Position numbers and translations under genes: made by a program
The notes under the pieces: generated by a model
The model's database searches: none
What the model was told of the DNA's origin: nothing
Seen by the model: the letters and a program-made list of their open reading frames with translations, nothing else
Shown here: piece by piece, positions 45,901 through 58,010 of the stretch
How positions within the stretch are numbered: position 1 is the stretch's first letter
How the letters are laid out: each line of letters opens with the position of its first letter
Assembly: GCA_003255025.1 (NCBI GenBank)
Contig: QANY01003900.1
Location: 1,904,690 to 1,968,689, forward strand
Reading direction: 5' to 3'
Origin: Datisca glomerata
Taxonomy: Eukaryota; Streptophyta; Magnoliopsida; Cucurbitales; Datiscaceae
Length of the DNA stretch: 64,000 nucleotides

Positions 45901-48900
45901 ATGATCCTGATTTATATGTCGTAAAAGATTAATTCGTGCCAAGACCTTTTTGATTAAATTCATGGTAGATTCAATAGAAAAATCGTCCAAGAGATTATAT
46001 ATACGAGGATCCAAATCTAATTTCATAGGCAGAAGAGGCTAGTTATAATGTGTGAGCAAATTACTGGCTAAATAAAGTAGTATGCAGCAACCCTAACCGT
46101 CCTGTCTAATAAGGTTAAGTGGCATTTAATCCTCGTATTAAAGAGACCAGAGGTCCTTTATTTTGGGGCGTGACTATTCATATATTAAAGTGTTTCATCG
46201 AGATTTCAATAAATTTAATTGTACTATCTAAATGTTACTCATGTTAATAAAAATTAAATCATTTTATTAGAGTATATATTATGAGACTTCATTCGATAAT
46301 TCTATTCATCCAGTGTATGTTTAAATTATACTCTGTTTCAATTAAAAATAAAAAATCGATCGTACACTTATTAAGGGAAAAAATATAAAATATAAATTTC
46401 AAATATAAAAAAATACAAAATAGCTCTTACTCACCCTTCATCCCTTCCTTCCCCCGCCCACGCGCCCCCTCACCCCTAGCCCACTCGTCCACTCCCTTCC
46501 CACCATATCTAACTCGTCGCCTCCCCAAGGCCCTAGCCCCAACGCCTGTCCCACTAAAATTTCGTCCTGCCCCAATTAGTTTTTGATAACTAAAATAGAT
46601 ATTTAAAATATTGGTTCTAGTTCATTTTTTTTAAAATGCGGTAAATTTCACAAATCTACACGTATATTAGATGGGTAAAAAACAGATCACTCTCACCTTA
46701 GTTTCCTATTTACCTTCTCCCATTTGCAGGTCTCAGGAGCAGAAACAAATATTGCTGATGTGTTGTCCTCCACGAGATTTGATAGTTAGCAGATGGAACA
46801 TATTTTAAATGGTAAACGGTCAAATTAAGTATTAGAAAAAAATACATTTTTAACCGCTATATTTTGAGTTCATTTTCACTCTATACTTTAGATTTTAAGA
46901 AGTTTCAAACTAAAACTTTGTGCTTGCGCAAAACTTCTTAAATGTGACATTTCGTCCAGCTTGTCAAAAAAATTAACTCACATTAAACCCCATTATTAAA
47001 TGCACAGTTGACCGACAATGTGATGCACAAATCTTACATGTTGATAGAGGTGAAAATTGGGTTGATCTGACCCATCAAACCACATGAACCATACTGCTGT
47101 AAAGTGAGACGGATCGATTAAACCGCTTAAGACGGATTGTTTGGTGTTTGCTCACAAAACTTAAGGAACCCTACATTGGAGTGAGGGTGCGGTCGCATTT
47201 GCAGCTCAATCAAAGCTACTTATTTTATTTCGTTATGCTGTATATTTTTTTTATTTAATTGTTCTAATATGCATGAGGCAGTTGGCACAAGAGAGTATAC
47301 AACGAAATATAGTTAATCATATTTTTCTTTAATTAATGTATGTCTTATTTTTATTAGTTGACATTTAACTTTTGAGAAAAAAAGTAAAATTTTATATACT
47401 TAACAAGAAATTCTAGAAAATAAATTTTTGGTAATCTCATTGCGTGGGCATTCAAAACACAAGTGGCAAATAACTCGGTTTTTGAATGCCGGCACAAGGG
47501 AATACCCAACAAAATTAAATTAACTTGGGTTTTATATTTATTTTAGTCATTGGTATTTAACTTTTGAGAGAAAAATTAAATCATAAGAATTGTGTACTTA
47601 TTGATAATTTCTAAAAAAAATGTAAATAAATTCACAAAACTCTCTTGAATAAGGGGAAGTCAATGCTTAGTAATTAAAGTCTTCTATTTGCTTTAAAGGA
47701 TATGTCTTTGGAACAAGGACACACTTTTCACTTTGGACTAGCTAAGGCAATACCCAAGATATTACTGGTATTATGGAATGTTCTGCATAAATTTTGTTTA
47801 CGTGATTTCCATATGTGTGATTGTCTGGCATAAGTGCCAACGGAGAATTCTGCTAAGTTAGAGCCTAGATAAAAAAAAAAATAGGTGTGTGTTGTGGGCT
47901 ATGCAAAATGAATGATGGAATTTTTACTCTAAACTACTTAGAATTAATAAGGAAGCATTTGTAGATAGAACCACTATTTTTCTGAAGATGTCTGCATTGC
48001 AAATACATATCTAGGAGCAGCACTTCTAGAATGCTACTTCTTGGTATTACACATAGCCTCATTGTAATGAGACGGTAATATGAGAAATACATGTTGTTGG
48101 GAAAGCTTTATGCGATAAGCATTGAAAAATAACTTAGATCCACTAACTGCATGAAGGCAGATAATGGTGCAAAAGCATTTCATTGGCAATCAAGCGATGA
48201 AATCTGAAAGAAATTCCATTTACTTAGTGGAGTATGAGAACTTTTAGAGGAACTCCAAATCTTTAAAACGGTTAGGTGTGAGCGTTCGGTAAGTTGAAGC
48301 GAGATATTAACGAGAATGTTTTAACATTCAAGGCTATGCGTAGCCACAATGGTGCAAAAGCCATTATGGCTCGGCAAGCGGAAGCGAGATATTGCGTAAC
48401 CATGTCTAAATCTAAAATAATATTGTTATCCATTGTGGGTCGACTGCGATTTGGTAATTGGATATCAAGATTGGTTTTATGCTTACTTGATTCTTATATC
48501 TCAGTCTTGGAATTTGTTGCTAAGTCCAAAGTTCAAAATGATTTGTAAGTTGGCTTAAGTCAATTTAAGGACTTAAGCAAGCATCAATCTAGTGGACATC
48601 AATTTTTTTTCTTTTAATCAAATATCTTGATTTTTAATCAAAGGTTTGATTAACAATATTTGTACGAGTAGGACGTGAACTTTATAGTTTTCTGAAAATG
48701 CTTTAAGTAGATGACATTTGACTCATCAACAATGATGTAGATGTAATGTCAACGGTAAAGATAAAGTCCTGGAAAAGCATGACACGGCTTCCATCACGAG
48801 AGAATAGGAATCGGGCTTAAGTTGGATGTGCGATCTTAATAAAATGTCCACTCGCATTTAATATTTAGTTTATATGCTATGAAATTTAGTTCATTGGCAC

Positions 48901-49460
48901 AAGATACAAACCAACACTTCTTTATAATATGTAAATCTTATTTCAAAATTTTATTGAAGTTGAGCACTCTTATTTGAAAACTATAGTGCTTTAACTATCT
49001 CATGTAGAGTGACTTACATTAACCACTACTTATAGTACTTAGTTAATTTACTAGTACATTTAGAATGTAGTAAAAAGATTAATAAATATGATTTTCAGAA
49101 AGTTCTATCAAATAAAAATCAATAGTCATCGGCATTATTTTGTTAATGCTCTCAATTTGGAGAGAGTTATCAACTCATGTGTAATAACTTAATCATATTT
49201 GATCTATCAAGAATGAAATATTATATGAGCCAACATATTCTATAAGTTGGACAATTAAATTATTCGATAGGGAGTGCATTGATTGGAAATAGTAAAATTC
49301 ATATACACTTTTAATTAATTTGTATATTAACTCTTAGGTAATTTGTTAATGTTTAGTATCTTTGATGGAGTACTATAGATTCAATAGAATGCGTGTGCAA
49401 CCGTCCTAAAAAACCCGTCTCGTCCTGAAAAACCATCATGTACTATAGATTCAATAGTAG
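45901..49460. other. Intergenic DNA, unclassified
   Basis: No protein domain is recognised on either strand. A pyrimidine-rich, C-rich stretch lies at 46,430-46,570. Short related segments around 48,164-48,400 (GGTGCAAAAGC twice; AAGCGAGATATT twice, 84 bp apart) suggest a decayed repeat. The open frame at 48,294-48,548 spans these and has no recognisable family. A 19-bp direct repeat (TACTATAGATTCAATAG) occurs at about 49,371 and 49,440. Confidence 0.4.
49055..49062 (-). promoter_or_regulatory. L1-box-like octamer upstream of the HD-ZIP IV gene
   Basis: TACATTTA on the plus strand is TAAATGTA on the minus strand, fitting the L1 box TAAATGYA bound by HD-ZIP IV factors and found in epidermally expressed genes. 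It is about 1.57 kb from the ATG. A match of eight bases is expected by chance in AT-rich DNA at this distance, so function is only suggested. Confidence 0.3.
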
Positions 49461-50329
49461 TGGAGTACTATAGCCCAATATTTTTTTAATTTGACCCTTA
49501 ATTTTTTAATTTTAACCCTTAATTTTTATTTTTAACCCTTAATATTTTTAATTTGTATCTTTTTGATCTTTTAATTTTAACCCTCAAAATACCCTTAATA
49601 TTTTTACTCAAAAAATTTTTTACTCAATTTTTTTGATCAATTTTTTACGTAGATAAAAGCAAAACTAAAGCCCTAATTTCTATTAGCAAAACATTTTTTC
49701 CTTTCTTTTTTGGTTGAAAGAGAAAATAAATCACAGATTTGTATATGATTTGCTTCCATGTATACGTGTGAAACGTAAATGGATACTCTATTATTGAAGA
49801 TCCCAACGCCTAAATAAGGTGTTGACGAAGAGAGGAGGATAGAGAAAGCAATGCATATGTCAAATCTCATATGTGTTTCTGTCTCTTCCTTCTTTTCTTA
49901 CAGCCCCAAAAGAACAAAGTTAAAAAAAAAAACAAAAAAAAAACGTGTACATTTTTTCTTCACTGCCTTCACAGACTTCCAGAGAAAGAGAAAGAGTCAA
50001 CCAAGCCCTTTATGGAGCTATGCATTTGTAAGGCTTCGAATAATCCACATATTGCATTTTATCTACACCTTTTTCCTTCTCTATCTTTCTCTCTCCCCAA
50101 TTCTCTCTCTTCCTTTTCTTGCATTTCTCTGTGCCAAATCCTTGAAAAAACCCATTTCTTTTCTCTTTTACTTTTCTGAATCGTCTGTTTCTTAAAGTGT
50201 AATACTCAATCATGCAAAACTAGGGTTCCCGTTTTTATTCTTCTCCCATTTCGCATACTCAGAAATAGAGTCATACAAAACAGAGAAAGAGAAAGAAAGA
50301 GGGAGAGATAGAGAACGAAGAGCTAAGCA
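49461..50329 (+). promoter_or_regulatory. Upstream region and 5' leader of the HD-ZIP IV gene
   Basis: The first part (49,470-49,640) is low-complexity, with repeated TTTTTAATTTTAACCCTTAA-like units. From about 50,060 a strong CT tract (TCTCTATCTTTCTCTCTCCC) and then a GA tract (50,280-50,315) appear, as often seen near plant transcription starts. Short open frames at 49,851-50,195 are probably upstream or chance frames. No clear TATA box could be fixed; the start site is probably between 50,000 and 50,220 (inference). Confidence 0.4.
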
Positions 50330-50547
50330 GTAAATAATACCTTTTTTGCTTTGCTTTTTGCCTTCTTTCTCTTATTTTGAAGGGTTCTAATTAATTTTGG
50401 GTTCAAATCCTTCTCTGTACTTCAACATTTGTGGGTTTTCTTTCTGCTTTTCTCTATGTTCTAACCCAATATTTCATTTTCAACATTTTTCAGAATTCAC
50501 TCCATTATACCGTCCTCCAAACTGAACCTTCAATAGCCAAATTTTAG
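50330..50547 (+). other. Candidate intron in the 5' untranslated region
   Basis: A donor-like GCA|GTAAAT lies at 50,330 and an acceptor AATTTTAG at 50,547, with T-rich sequence between and exon-like purine-rich sequence on both sides. Leader introns are known in HD-ZIP IV genes. No transcript is available, so this is inference. Confidence 0.35.
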
Positions 50548-50626
50548 GAAGTGGGTGTGGCTTAAAAAAGAGTAGTGAATGAGAGAGTGAAAAAATAAAA
50601 AGAAAAAGAAAAAGAAAATTATTTTG

Positions 50627-53600
50627 ATGAGTTTTGGGAGTTTCCTTGACCATAGTAGTACTGGTGTTAGTGTTGGTGGTGGCGGCGGCGCAAGAATAAT
50701 AACAGATTTGCCTTGCATCAATAACGACGATATTATTATGCCTTCTACAGCTATTGTGCAGCCACGCTTTCTCACTCAGCCTTTAACCAAATCCATGTTC
50801 AACACTCCCGGCCTCTCTCTCGCCCTTGTACGTACTCTACTGCCCATTAATTTATTTTTTTCTTTTTTTTTGGTTTTCCGTTTTGTGCTTTATTTTTTCT
50901 GTGTCCGAAGTCCAAACTGATATGGGTTTTCTATTGGGGTTTTTGTAGCATAGTGATTTAGATGGACAAGGGGATGTGAGTACGGGAATGGGTGAAAATT
51001 ATGAGCCAAATATTTCGGGAAGAAGAAGCAGAGAGGAAGACCATGAGAGTAGATCTGGCAGTGATAATATGGATGGTGGCTCCGGCGACGACCAAGATGC
51101 CCTCGACAAACCTCCGAGAAAAAAACGATACCACCGTCACACTCCTCAGCAAATCCAAGAGCTCGAAGCGTATGTTTTTTTTTATTTACATTTAATATTT
51201 GTTTTCTTTTTAGATTTTCTTCAATACTTTTTGCTTAATGACCAACTGTTTGTTAATTGATCTAGTGTGTTTAAAGAGTGCCCTCATCCTGATGAGAAGC
51301 AAAGGTTAGAATTGAGCAAAAGGCTTTGCTTGGAAACCAGGCAGGTCAAATTTTGGTTCCAAAATCGCCGTACTCAAATGAAGGTAATTATATCAATTCC
51401 CATAATTTTGTTATCCAAATTATTTTTCTTAAATTAAAGTAAGAAAGATTTGGATCATTTTTGAACCAGACCCAATTGGAGCGCCATGAGAACACATTGC
51501 TAAGGCAAGAAAACGACAAGCTGAGAGCAGAGAACATGTCGATCCGTGATGCAATGAGGAACCCGATTTGCCCCAACTGTGGTGGAACTGCGATCTTAGG
51601 CGAAATCTCCCTCGAAGAGCAACAACTCAGGAACGATAATGCCCGACTAAAAGATGAACTAGACCGTGTTTGCGCCCTGGCCGGCAAGTTCTTAGGGCGA
51701 CCTGTCTCCTCATTCTCCACTTCAATTCCACCTCCGTTGCCAAACTCAAGTTTGGAACTCGGAGTTGGAACAAACGGTTATGGGAACCTGAATTTGGCTC
51801 CGACAGTGGCTTTGGGGCCTGATTTTGGTATTGGAATGTCAAATGGTTTACAAGTGGTGCCGGGTAGGACGGCGATCGATCGGACAGTTGAGAGATCAAT
51901 GTTTTTAGAGTTGGCATTAGGGGCTATGGATGAGTTGGTTAAGATGGCACAAACGGATGAGCCACTTTGGTTGAGGAGGGGATCGGAAGGTGGAAGAGAA
52001 GTGTTGAATGAGGATGAGTATATGAGAATGTTTAGTACTTCATGTATTGGAATGAAACCCAATGGTTTTGTCACTGAGGCTTCTAGGGAGACTGGGATGG
52101 TCATTATCAATAGCTTGGCACTTGTTGAGACCTTGATGGACTCGGTTAGTTCCTTCAATCTTTCTTCCTTTTGCATTTAATTTGATGACAAGTAGCGAGT
52201 TTGTGATTGAAGACGTGTTTTTTTCAAAAAGAAAAAACTAAAAAACTGTTCTGAAAGTTTTGATTTGTGAAAAAAAAAAGGTAAATATAACCCTCTACTG
52301 AACAGATTTAAGTTGGGTTTGTATGGTTTTGGATTTGAAAATGAATTTTTAAAAATTTGAAAATAAGTATAAATATAATGTTTCTTCGTTTAGTATAATG
52401 TCTGAACACATACTAGGTTTTGTAATAAAGTTTTCAAAAACTGTTGAAATGAAAATATATGTTTGATAAACTGTCCATAATTTTATGAACTTAAAAATAA
52501 AAAATAAACAAACAAACAAGGCGCTGCAAATAATAATTTCTTCATTTTCTGCAGTACTCTAGAGAAAAAGGACCATTATTGTACTAATTTGTTGGTGTTT
52601 GGTCATGGGTCTAATTAGGTGATGTCCATCTTTTAGTGTACTTGGGTATCTAATTAAGTGAGGTCCATTTTTTTTTATCTTTGTTTGTTTTTTAGAATCG
52701 ATGGGCGGAGATGTTCCCATGTATGATTGCCAGGACAACCACAAATGATGTCATATCTAGTGGCATGGGTGGAACCAGAAACGGTGCACTTCAACTGGTA
52801 AATAAACCATCAAACTTATATTATATCCTCCTATGACATTAATTAAAATTGATCGCTACGCCTATTTCTTCCGTTATTGATTATCATTTTTTCTTTTCCA
52901 AATGAATGATTGAGATATATTGTACAAGATAGTAACATGTGACTTAATGGTTATTTAGATGCAAGCTGAACTACAAGTGTTATCGCCATTGGTGCCAGTA
53001 AGGGAAGTGAATTTCCTGAGATTCTGCAAGCAACATGCTGAAGGGGTGTGGGCTGTAGTTGATGTATCAATTGATACCATGAGATCAGACACTACTAACT
53101 CTAATGCTTCAACTTCATTTCTCAACTGTAGAAGACTTCCTTCGGGCTGTGTTGTCCAGGATATGCCTAATGGCTACTCCAAGGTAGCTGTTAATCTTTT
53201 TTTCTTCTGCAAAAAGTTACCCTATTTATTTCTTCTATTCAAGAGTATTAGTTAATTATTCTGAGAACTTGTTTACTAAAAGTTTTTACAATCCTTAAAA
53301 ATTTATATGTATATGTGTGCCTGTTTGGTTAACTTTATTTTTTTTGTATTTTGTTGATATAAAAAATTTACAACGACCAAATTAAAATACGTGTTTTAGG
53401 TAACCTTTTCTCCTTTTCTGTATGGAAAAAGAGACATGAAAGTAGCATAAATTGCCATTTGCTAATTTCAAAGAAAGCTTACTGATTTTCAATTTCAATT
53501 ACATTGAAAAATTTTTCATAAGTGGGTGTGTTCACTGTTCTCATCTTTTGGTCTTTAATGTGTTTGTTGAAGGCAACTACACACAGTCTTGGTTGAGAAC

Positions 53601-55989
53601 ATTTATGTGAAACAAAATCAACTACACGCACAGTCTTGCAGTGATCACTTCATCAAACTTTGCCGCAGTAACTTAGTTTGTGGTCTGTCGAAAAACATAA
53701 TTATATGTATTTACGACCATGTTCATCTTTTTTGTCAAATATTTTTTTATATATCTCTTAGACTTCAACATCTCTAGATTTGCTTAATGTTGATAAAATA
53801 TTAGCACTATTAACATCGAGATTCTATACATTATTTTATTAAATAGAAGACTCTACTAATACTCAAATTTCTGTACCTTTGAACACATTAATATCAAGTA
53901 AATTGCATCGTAATCTTCAATTCTCGGGTTGAGTAAACAATGTATTTGATGCTTCTATTCCAATCTTTGATGCTACCTCGGCAATCCCACTTTATATATT
54001 TGTGACATTAATTAAATTAATGTATCAAACAGGTACGACCCCAGTTCCATTGCCCTATGATGTGTCTGCTTTGTTTTTTCCTCCCTAAGCAAATTAGTCA
54101 AACTACTAGACTGTCTACTTTTTGTGTTTTTTTGGGTTTATTATTAAACTTAAACTTCGTTTTTACTAATCTCGATGTTGCCCTACGTAGTGCACTTTGT
54201 TCATTACAAATCTAATTGCCTATTTTTCTTTTAAGGGTATTGTGTTTCCACGTCTCTTTCATTGAGCCCAATCTTGACCATTTTTCTTCTATCAAAGTAT
54301 AGTCACCGAAAGAATAAATAAATAATATGTAATTAAGAAATTAATCAAATCAAATAAGCACGAGCTGTTCTATACGACATAGTAAGTCATGGAGTTCTTC
54401 GATTATGTTAGTGGAACGGTTATATCTATAATTTGAATTTGACTTAATTATTAAACAAGAAAATCAAACCCAAAACCAACGATTTTATGTTGTGTTGACG
54501 AAATATGAAAATGCAGGTTACATGGGTTGAACATGCAGAGTACGACGAAAGCCAAGTTCACCCCCTTTATCATCCCCTACTAAGCTCTGGCATGGGATTC
54601 GGAGCTCAGCGATGGGTCGCCACCCTCCAACGTCAATGCGAATGCCTCGCCATCCTCATGTCATCCGCTGTGACCGCCCGAGATCACACTGGTAATTAGA
54701 AACATCATATTTCGTTTTATGATACTGTTTATTCAAAATATTATATTTATGCTAAGTATTATAAAATTGGATTAATTTCAGCAATAACAGCTGGTGGACG
54801 GCGGAGCATGTTGAAGCTAGCGCAGCGGATGACGGATAATTTCTGCGCAGGGGTTTGTGCGTCGACCGTGCACAAGTGGAACAAGCTCAATGCTGGTAAT
54901 GTAGATGAGAATGTTCGGGTCATGACGCGGAAGAGCGTGGATGATCCGGGCGAGCCACCTGGCATTGTGCTGAGTGCAGCCACGTCTGTGTGGCTTTCCG
55001 TGTCCCCACAAAGATTATTTGACTTTCTACGTGATGAACGGCTGAGAAGCGAGTGGGATATACTATCCAACGGTGGCCCCATGCAGGAGATGGCCCATAT
55101 AGCCAAAGGCCAAGATCACGGCAATTGCGTTTCCCTCCTTCGAGCTAGCGTAATAATTCTCTCAACTTGCCTTTTAATCATCATTTTCCATGTCCATTCT
55201 ACAAAAGATTAAGCGCTAAACTGCAAATTGGGTAATAGTTAGAATTTAAGATAATAAATTTAATTAAAATCTATTTTATGTAATTTGTTTCTGACATTTT
55301 TTGGGGAGCAGATCTACAGGGGCAGCCTTTATTTTGTAAATTTCGAAAAGTCAAAACATAAGAAAGTTGTCAATTTTCTGAAACTGGCTTTTTCCTTGCC
55401 TCACTTGTTTTTCCTTTCCTCTTTGAAAAGTCCGAAAGAAAAAGTGTCATCAGAGATTGACTTACTCGTAAAGTCGGCATCCATCGAATGGTTAGAGGAA
55501 AAAAAAGAGGAGAAAAGTTCCAGTGGTATTGTCTGTAAATATTACGAAACTAAGGGTTTTGTGTTTTTGTCGACATGCATACAGGCTATGAACGCGAACC
55601 AGAGCAGCATGTTGATTCTGCAGGAGACATGTATAGATGCTGCAGGGTCTCTTGTTGTCTACGCGCCAGTTGACATACCAGCTATGCACGTCGTGATGAA
55701 CGGTGGCGATTCGGCCTACGTTGCATTACTCCCGTCAGGATTCGCAATCGTTCCTGATGGACCTGGGCCTAGCTCGCGTGGAAATTCAACAACGGTTAAC
55801 GCGAATAGCCCAAATGGAGGTGGAGATGGCCCACAAAAGGTGAGTGGGTCCCTTCTGACAGTGGCCTTTCAGATTCTCGTGAATAGCCTCCCTACGGCCA
55901 AGCTCACGGTAGAATCGGTGGAGACGGTCAACAATCTCATCTCGTGCACCGTTCAGAAGATCAAGGCCGCGCTTCACGGTGACTGCTGA
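50627..55989 (+). CDS. ANL2: HD-ZIP IV transcription factor, ANTHOCYANINLESS2-like (9 exons, 829 aa)
   Basis: A nuclear DNA-binding regulator; family members act in epidermal (L1) cell identity, pigmentation and root epidermis patterning. Coding exons: 50,627-50,827; 50,949-51,169; 51,266-51,383; 51,470-52,144; 52,696-52,797; 52,959-53,183; 54,517-54,691; 54,782-55,149; 55,585-55,989. All introns are GT-AG and the frame is continuous. The ATG at 50,627 gives MSFGSFLD, the usual start of this subgroup. Domains: glycine-rich N-terminus; homeodomain about 123-181 ([30 protein letters not shown]); zipper-loop-zipper about 182-252 with CPNCGG; START about 320-550 (putative lipid binding); C-terminal START-adjacent region to 829, ending [13 protein letters not shown]2 is about 800 aa. 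No broken motif was seen. ANL2 versus the close paralogue HDG1 cannot be fully settled. Confidence 0.93.
53184..54516 (+). other. Intron 6 of the HD-ZIP IV gene, 1,333 bp
   Basis: This is the longest intron of the gene. It is AT-rich, with no protein domain or clear element ends; the open frame at 53,589-53,777 looks like chance. The other introns are 121, 96, 86, 551, 161, 90 and 435 bp. Confidence 0.6.
55150..55584 (+). other. Intron 8 of the HD-ZIP IV gene, open over its last 300 bp
   Basis: The donor GTAATAATT follows the codons for LLRAS, and the acceptor CATACAG precedes AMNANQSS, a junction conserved in the family. The last 300 bp of the intron have no stop in the frame of exon 9, and their translation ([21 protein letters not shown], lysine-rich) matches nothing in this family. 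Full retention would meet a stop at 55,210-55,212. See findings. Confidence 0.7.
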
Positions 55990-56328
55990 TGGATAACGTG
56001 ACGTCACGTGCCCACCAGTCACGTTATCCATCTTCAAGTCCTTGGGTTCGTTTTGAATTTATTGATTTCAAAGTTTGTGTTTAGGGTTTAGGTGTGAAAA
56101 TTGTGAATGGGATTGGTCTTTGATGAGTTTTAGTGAGCGAGTTTAACTCAGTTAGTTTAAAGGTGGGGTGATGAGTCAAGAACGAACCGCACGGGTGGCA
56201 GAGGTGAAAATTATAACGGGGTTGTTAACTACAAAGGTTAACAACACTGGGGTGACGACAGCGAGGTGGTGGTTCGGGTATTGACTCAGGTTGTCCCCGA
56301 GTTTTCGTTAAAAAAAAGTTTTAATGCA

Positions 56329-56352
56329 AATGGGTGCTTCGCATTGCTAGTT
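56329..56352 (+). mobile_element. Possible Helitron 3' end
   Basis: AATGGGTGCTTCGCATTG followed by CTAG and T. The GTGCTTCGCA core is shared with the hairpin at 32,719-32,735, and short AATGC/GCATT arms are present, but the hairpin is imperfect and touches CTAG directly. Evidence is weak; no 5' end was seen. Confidence 0.3.
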
Positions 56353-56465
56353 ATTCGATGTTTTCACTTTTCATTTGGGTTATTTTTGGATTAAATAAAG
56401 AAAAATCTCTGTAGTTTAATTATTTTGACATCACGTCACATCACAAATCTTTTCATTACACTTTT

Positions 56466-56546
56466 ATTGTTTTTAATGAGGCCCAACTTAAACAGAAACT
56501 TTAAATGTTTTTAATGAGGCCCCAACTTAAACAGAACCATTTAATT
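56466..56546. repeat. Tandem duplication of about 38 bp
   Basis: TTTTTAATGAGGCCCAACTT followed by AAACAGAAAC is repeated at once as TTTTTAATGAGGCCCCAACT and AAACAGAACC. The copies differ by about three bases. Confidence 0.85.
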
Positions 56547-56700
56547 TTTCAAAATTGCAATGAATATACAATTTTTTAACGTTAATTCAACAAACATTTG
56601 TTTTAGGACAATGTAAAATTAAACAAGTTTTCATGACTAGTCAACATCTTTATTATTAATATAATTATATGTTTATAAATTTATCTTTGTAGATGGTTTT

Positions 56701-57490
56701 CTATTAGGCTTTTTTTTAGAGAAATAAGCCATAATAAGAAAATAAAAAACTAATTATATTTTACACGATTAGCTAAAATTCTATAACTCCTACTTTTGAA
56801 GTAGTGAATTGACTCATTATTAATAGAGCTTAAAATCTTATGAAATCAACAAATGGTGAATCCCTAATAAAACAACATAAACAAAAAACCCTCTTCGAGC
56901 AGCGGCGATTGGAGACTACGGAGAACCCTAACACGAAATCTTCCATCTAAAGCTTAAATCGTACGAGTGTCAATTATAAGTGATATTTACATTTGAATAT
57001 ATCTTCTATTTTTGGTTTGAATCGATTTGAATCTGTTTTTCTACAATCCAAAACTATCGGTTTGAATCTCCGTTATTAGTTCGAAATTATTTTGGTCTGA
57101 CTCTGTGTTCTAACACGGTTGTTTTGTTTTTTCGTTCAACTCTGATTTCGTATTTGTCAAACACGATTAAGTTAGGTTTTAATGCGCGATTTTGTATCAG
57201 TTTGAATCTGAGCGATTTGTTTGTCTTCTGAATTCTCGATTATTGTTGAGTATAAAATAGCAGAGACGAGTTATAATTTTTGTTCAAATAAGGGAAGAAT
57301 AGAGAGTGTAATTTTCATCTAAATTATTGCTATATACGGTTCAAATCTCTGCCTTTACGGTTTGAATTTTTTGCTATATCTTTGGTGGTGGTCGGTGGGT
57401 GTGTTATGGGGTCTATGAGAACTCAATTTCTTGTTGAGCTGAGAGTATTGTTTGCAATTTTAGTCTCTGTAATTTTCGTTCTGTGCAATT
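56701..57490. other. Unclassified region before the DUF1985-type remnant
   Basis: No protein domain is seen. The segment 56,880-57,130 (CCTCTTCGAGCAGCGGCGAT onward, then T-rich sequence with several GTTTGAATCT-like repeats) looks like a leader plus intron of a gene or a Mutator-like terminal region, but no ORF follows directly. Confidence 0.35.
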
Positions 57491-58010
57491 TTCATTCGAA
57501 TCTCTATTTATATATGTTTTAATTAGTGTTTAACATGTGAGTGAATAGACATTAACTATAGGTTTTAATCCAATTTCTGACTGAATCTATTTTGCTTAGT
57601 GTATGTGCATAAGTAAAACATAATATACTATGGGTATATATAAAATTCCTCAAAATAACCAAGTTTGACAAAGTATATACACAGAAGTCATTGATAATAT
57701 ACTATGCGTAAACATCCAATTCTGTGAACATATCTACTGCTATATTGTTGCCAATATCTTTGAATTAGGTTATAACCATATATATGCAATTGTCATTCGA
57801 ATATCTGTTTTTGATTCTCTGATATATACAATAATTCTTTTTTAAATGTTTAAGAGTGAGTAATTAGACATATGTTATAGGTCTAAATTCAATTTTTGTC
57901 TGAATCTGTTTTGCTAGGTGTGTATAAAGATAAGTATAATATACTATTGGTATACACCCAATAACCATATTTGACAAGTTATATACAGTGAATTATTTTG
58001 GTTATGCCTA
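57491..58010. repeat. Two diverged direct repeats of about 200 bp, spaced about 310 bp
   Basis: The order CATTCGAATCTCT, GAGTGAATAGACAT, TCTGACTGAATCTATTTTGC, ATAATATACTATGGGTATA, AAGTTTGACAAAGTATATAC at 57,491-57,690 recurs at 57,797-57,990 with many substitutions. They sit 5' of the DUF1985-type remnant and may be subterminal repeats of a Mutator-like element (inference). Confidence 0.7.

Larger units (their letters stand above)
55990..56700 (+). other. 3' flank of the HD-ZIP IV gene
   Basis: This contains the 3' untranslated region. A possible poly-A signal region (AATTTATTGATTTCAAAG, about 56,055, and ATTAAATAAAGAAAAA, about 56,391) is present, but no single signal is convincing. A repeat and a Helitron-like motif within it are listed separately. 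Confidence 0.4.

Noticed and set aside
49470..49640. AACCCTTAA-like repeats as interstitial telomere sequence
   Set aside because: The unit is not TTTAGGG/CCCTAAA and is irregular; it reads as low-complexity AT-rich sequence.
50530..50775. Minus-strand frame with proline run
   Set aside because: It arises from the glycine-rich first exon and T/A tracts read in reverse; no family match.
51388..52176. Long minus-strand frames opposite the HD-ZIP IV exon 4
   Set aside because: They are shadows of a GC-richer coding exon; no domain, and the plus-strand frame is clearly the conserved one.
54759..55106. Minus-strand frame of 115 codons
   Set aside because: It lies opposite HD-ZIP IV exon 8, which has an unambiguous family match on the plus strand.
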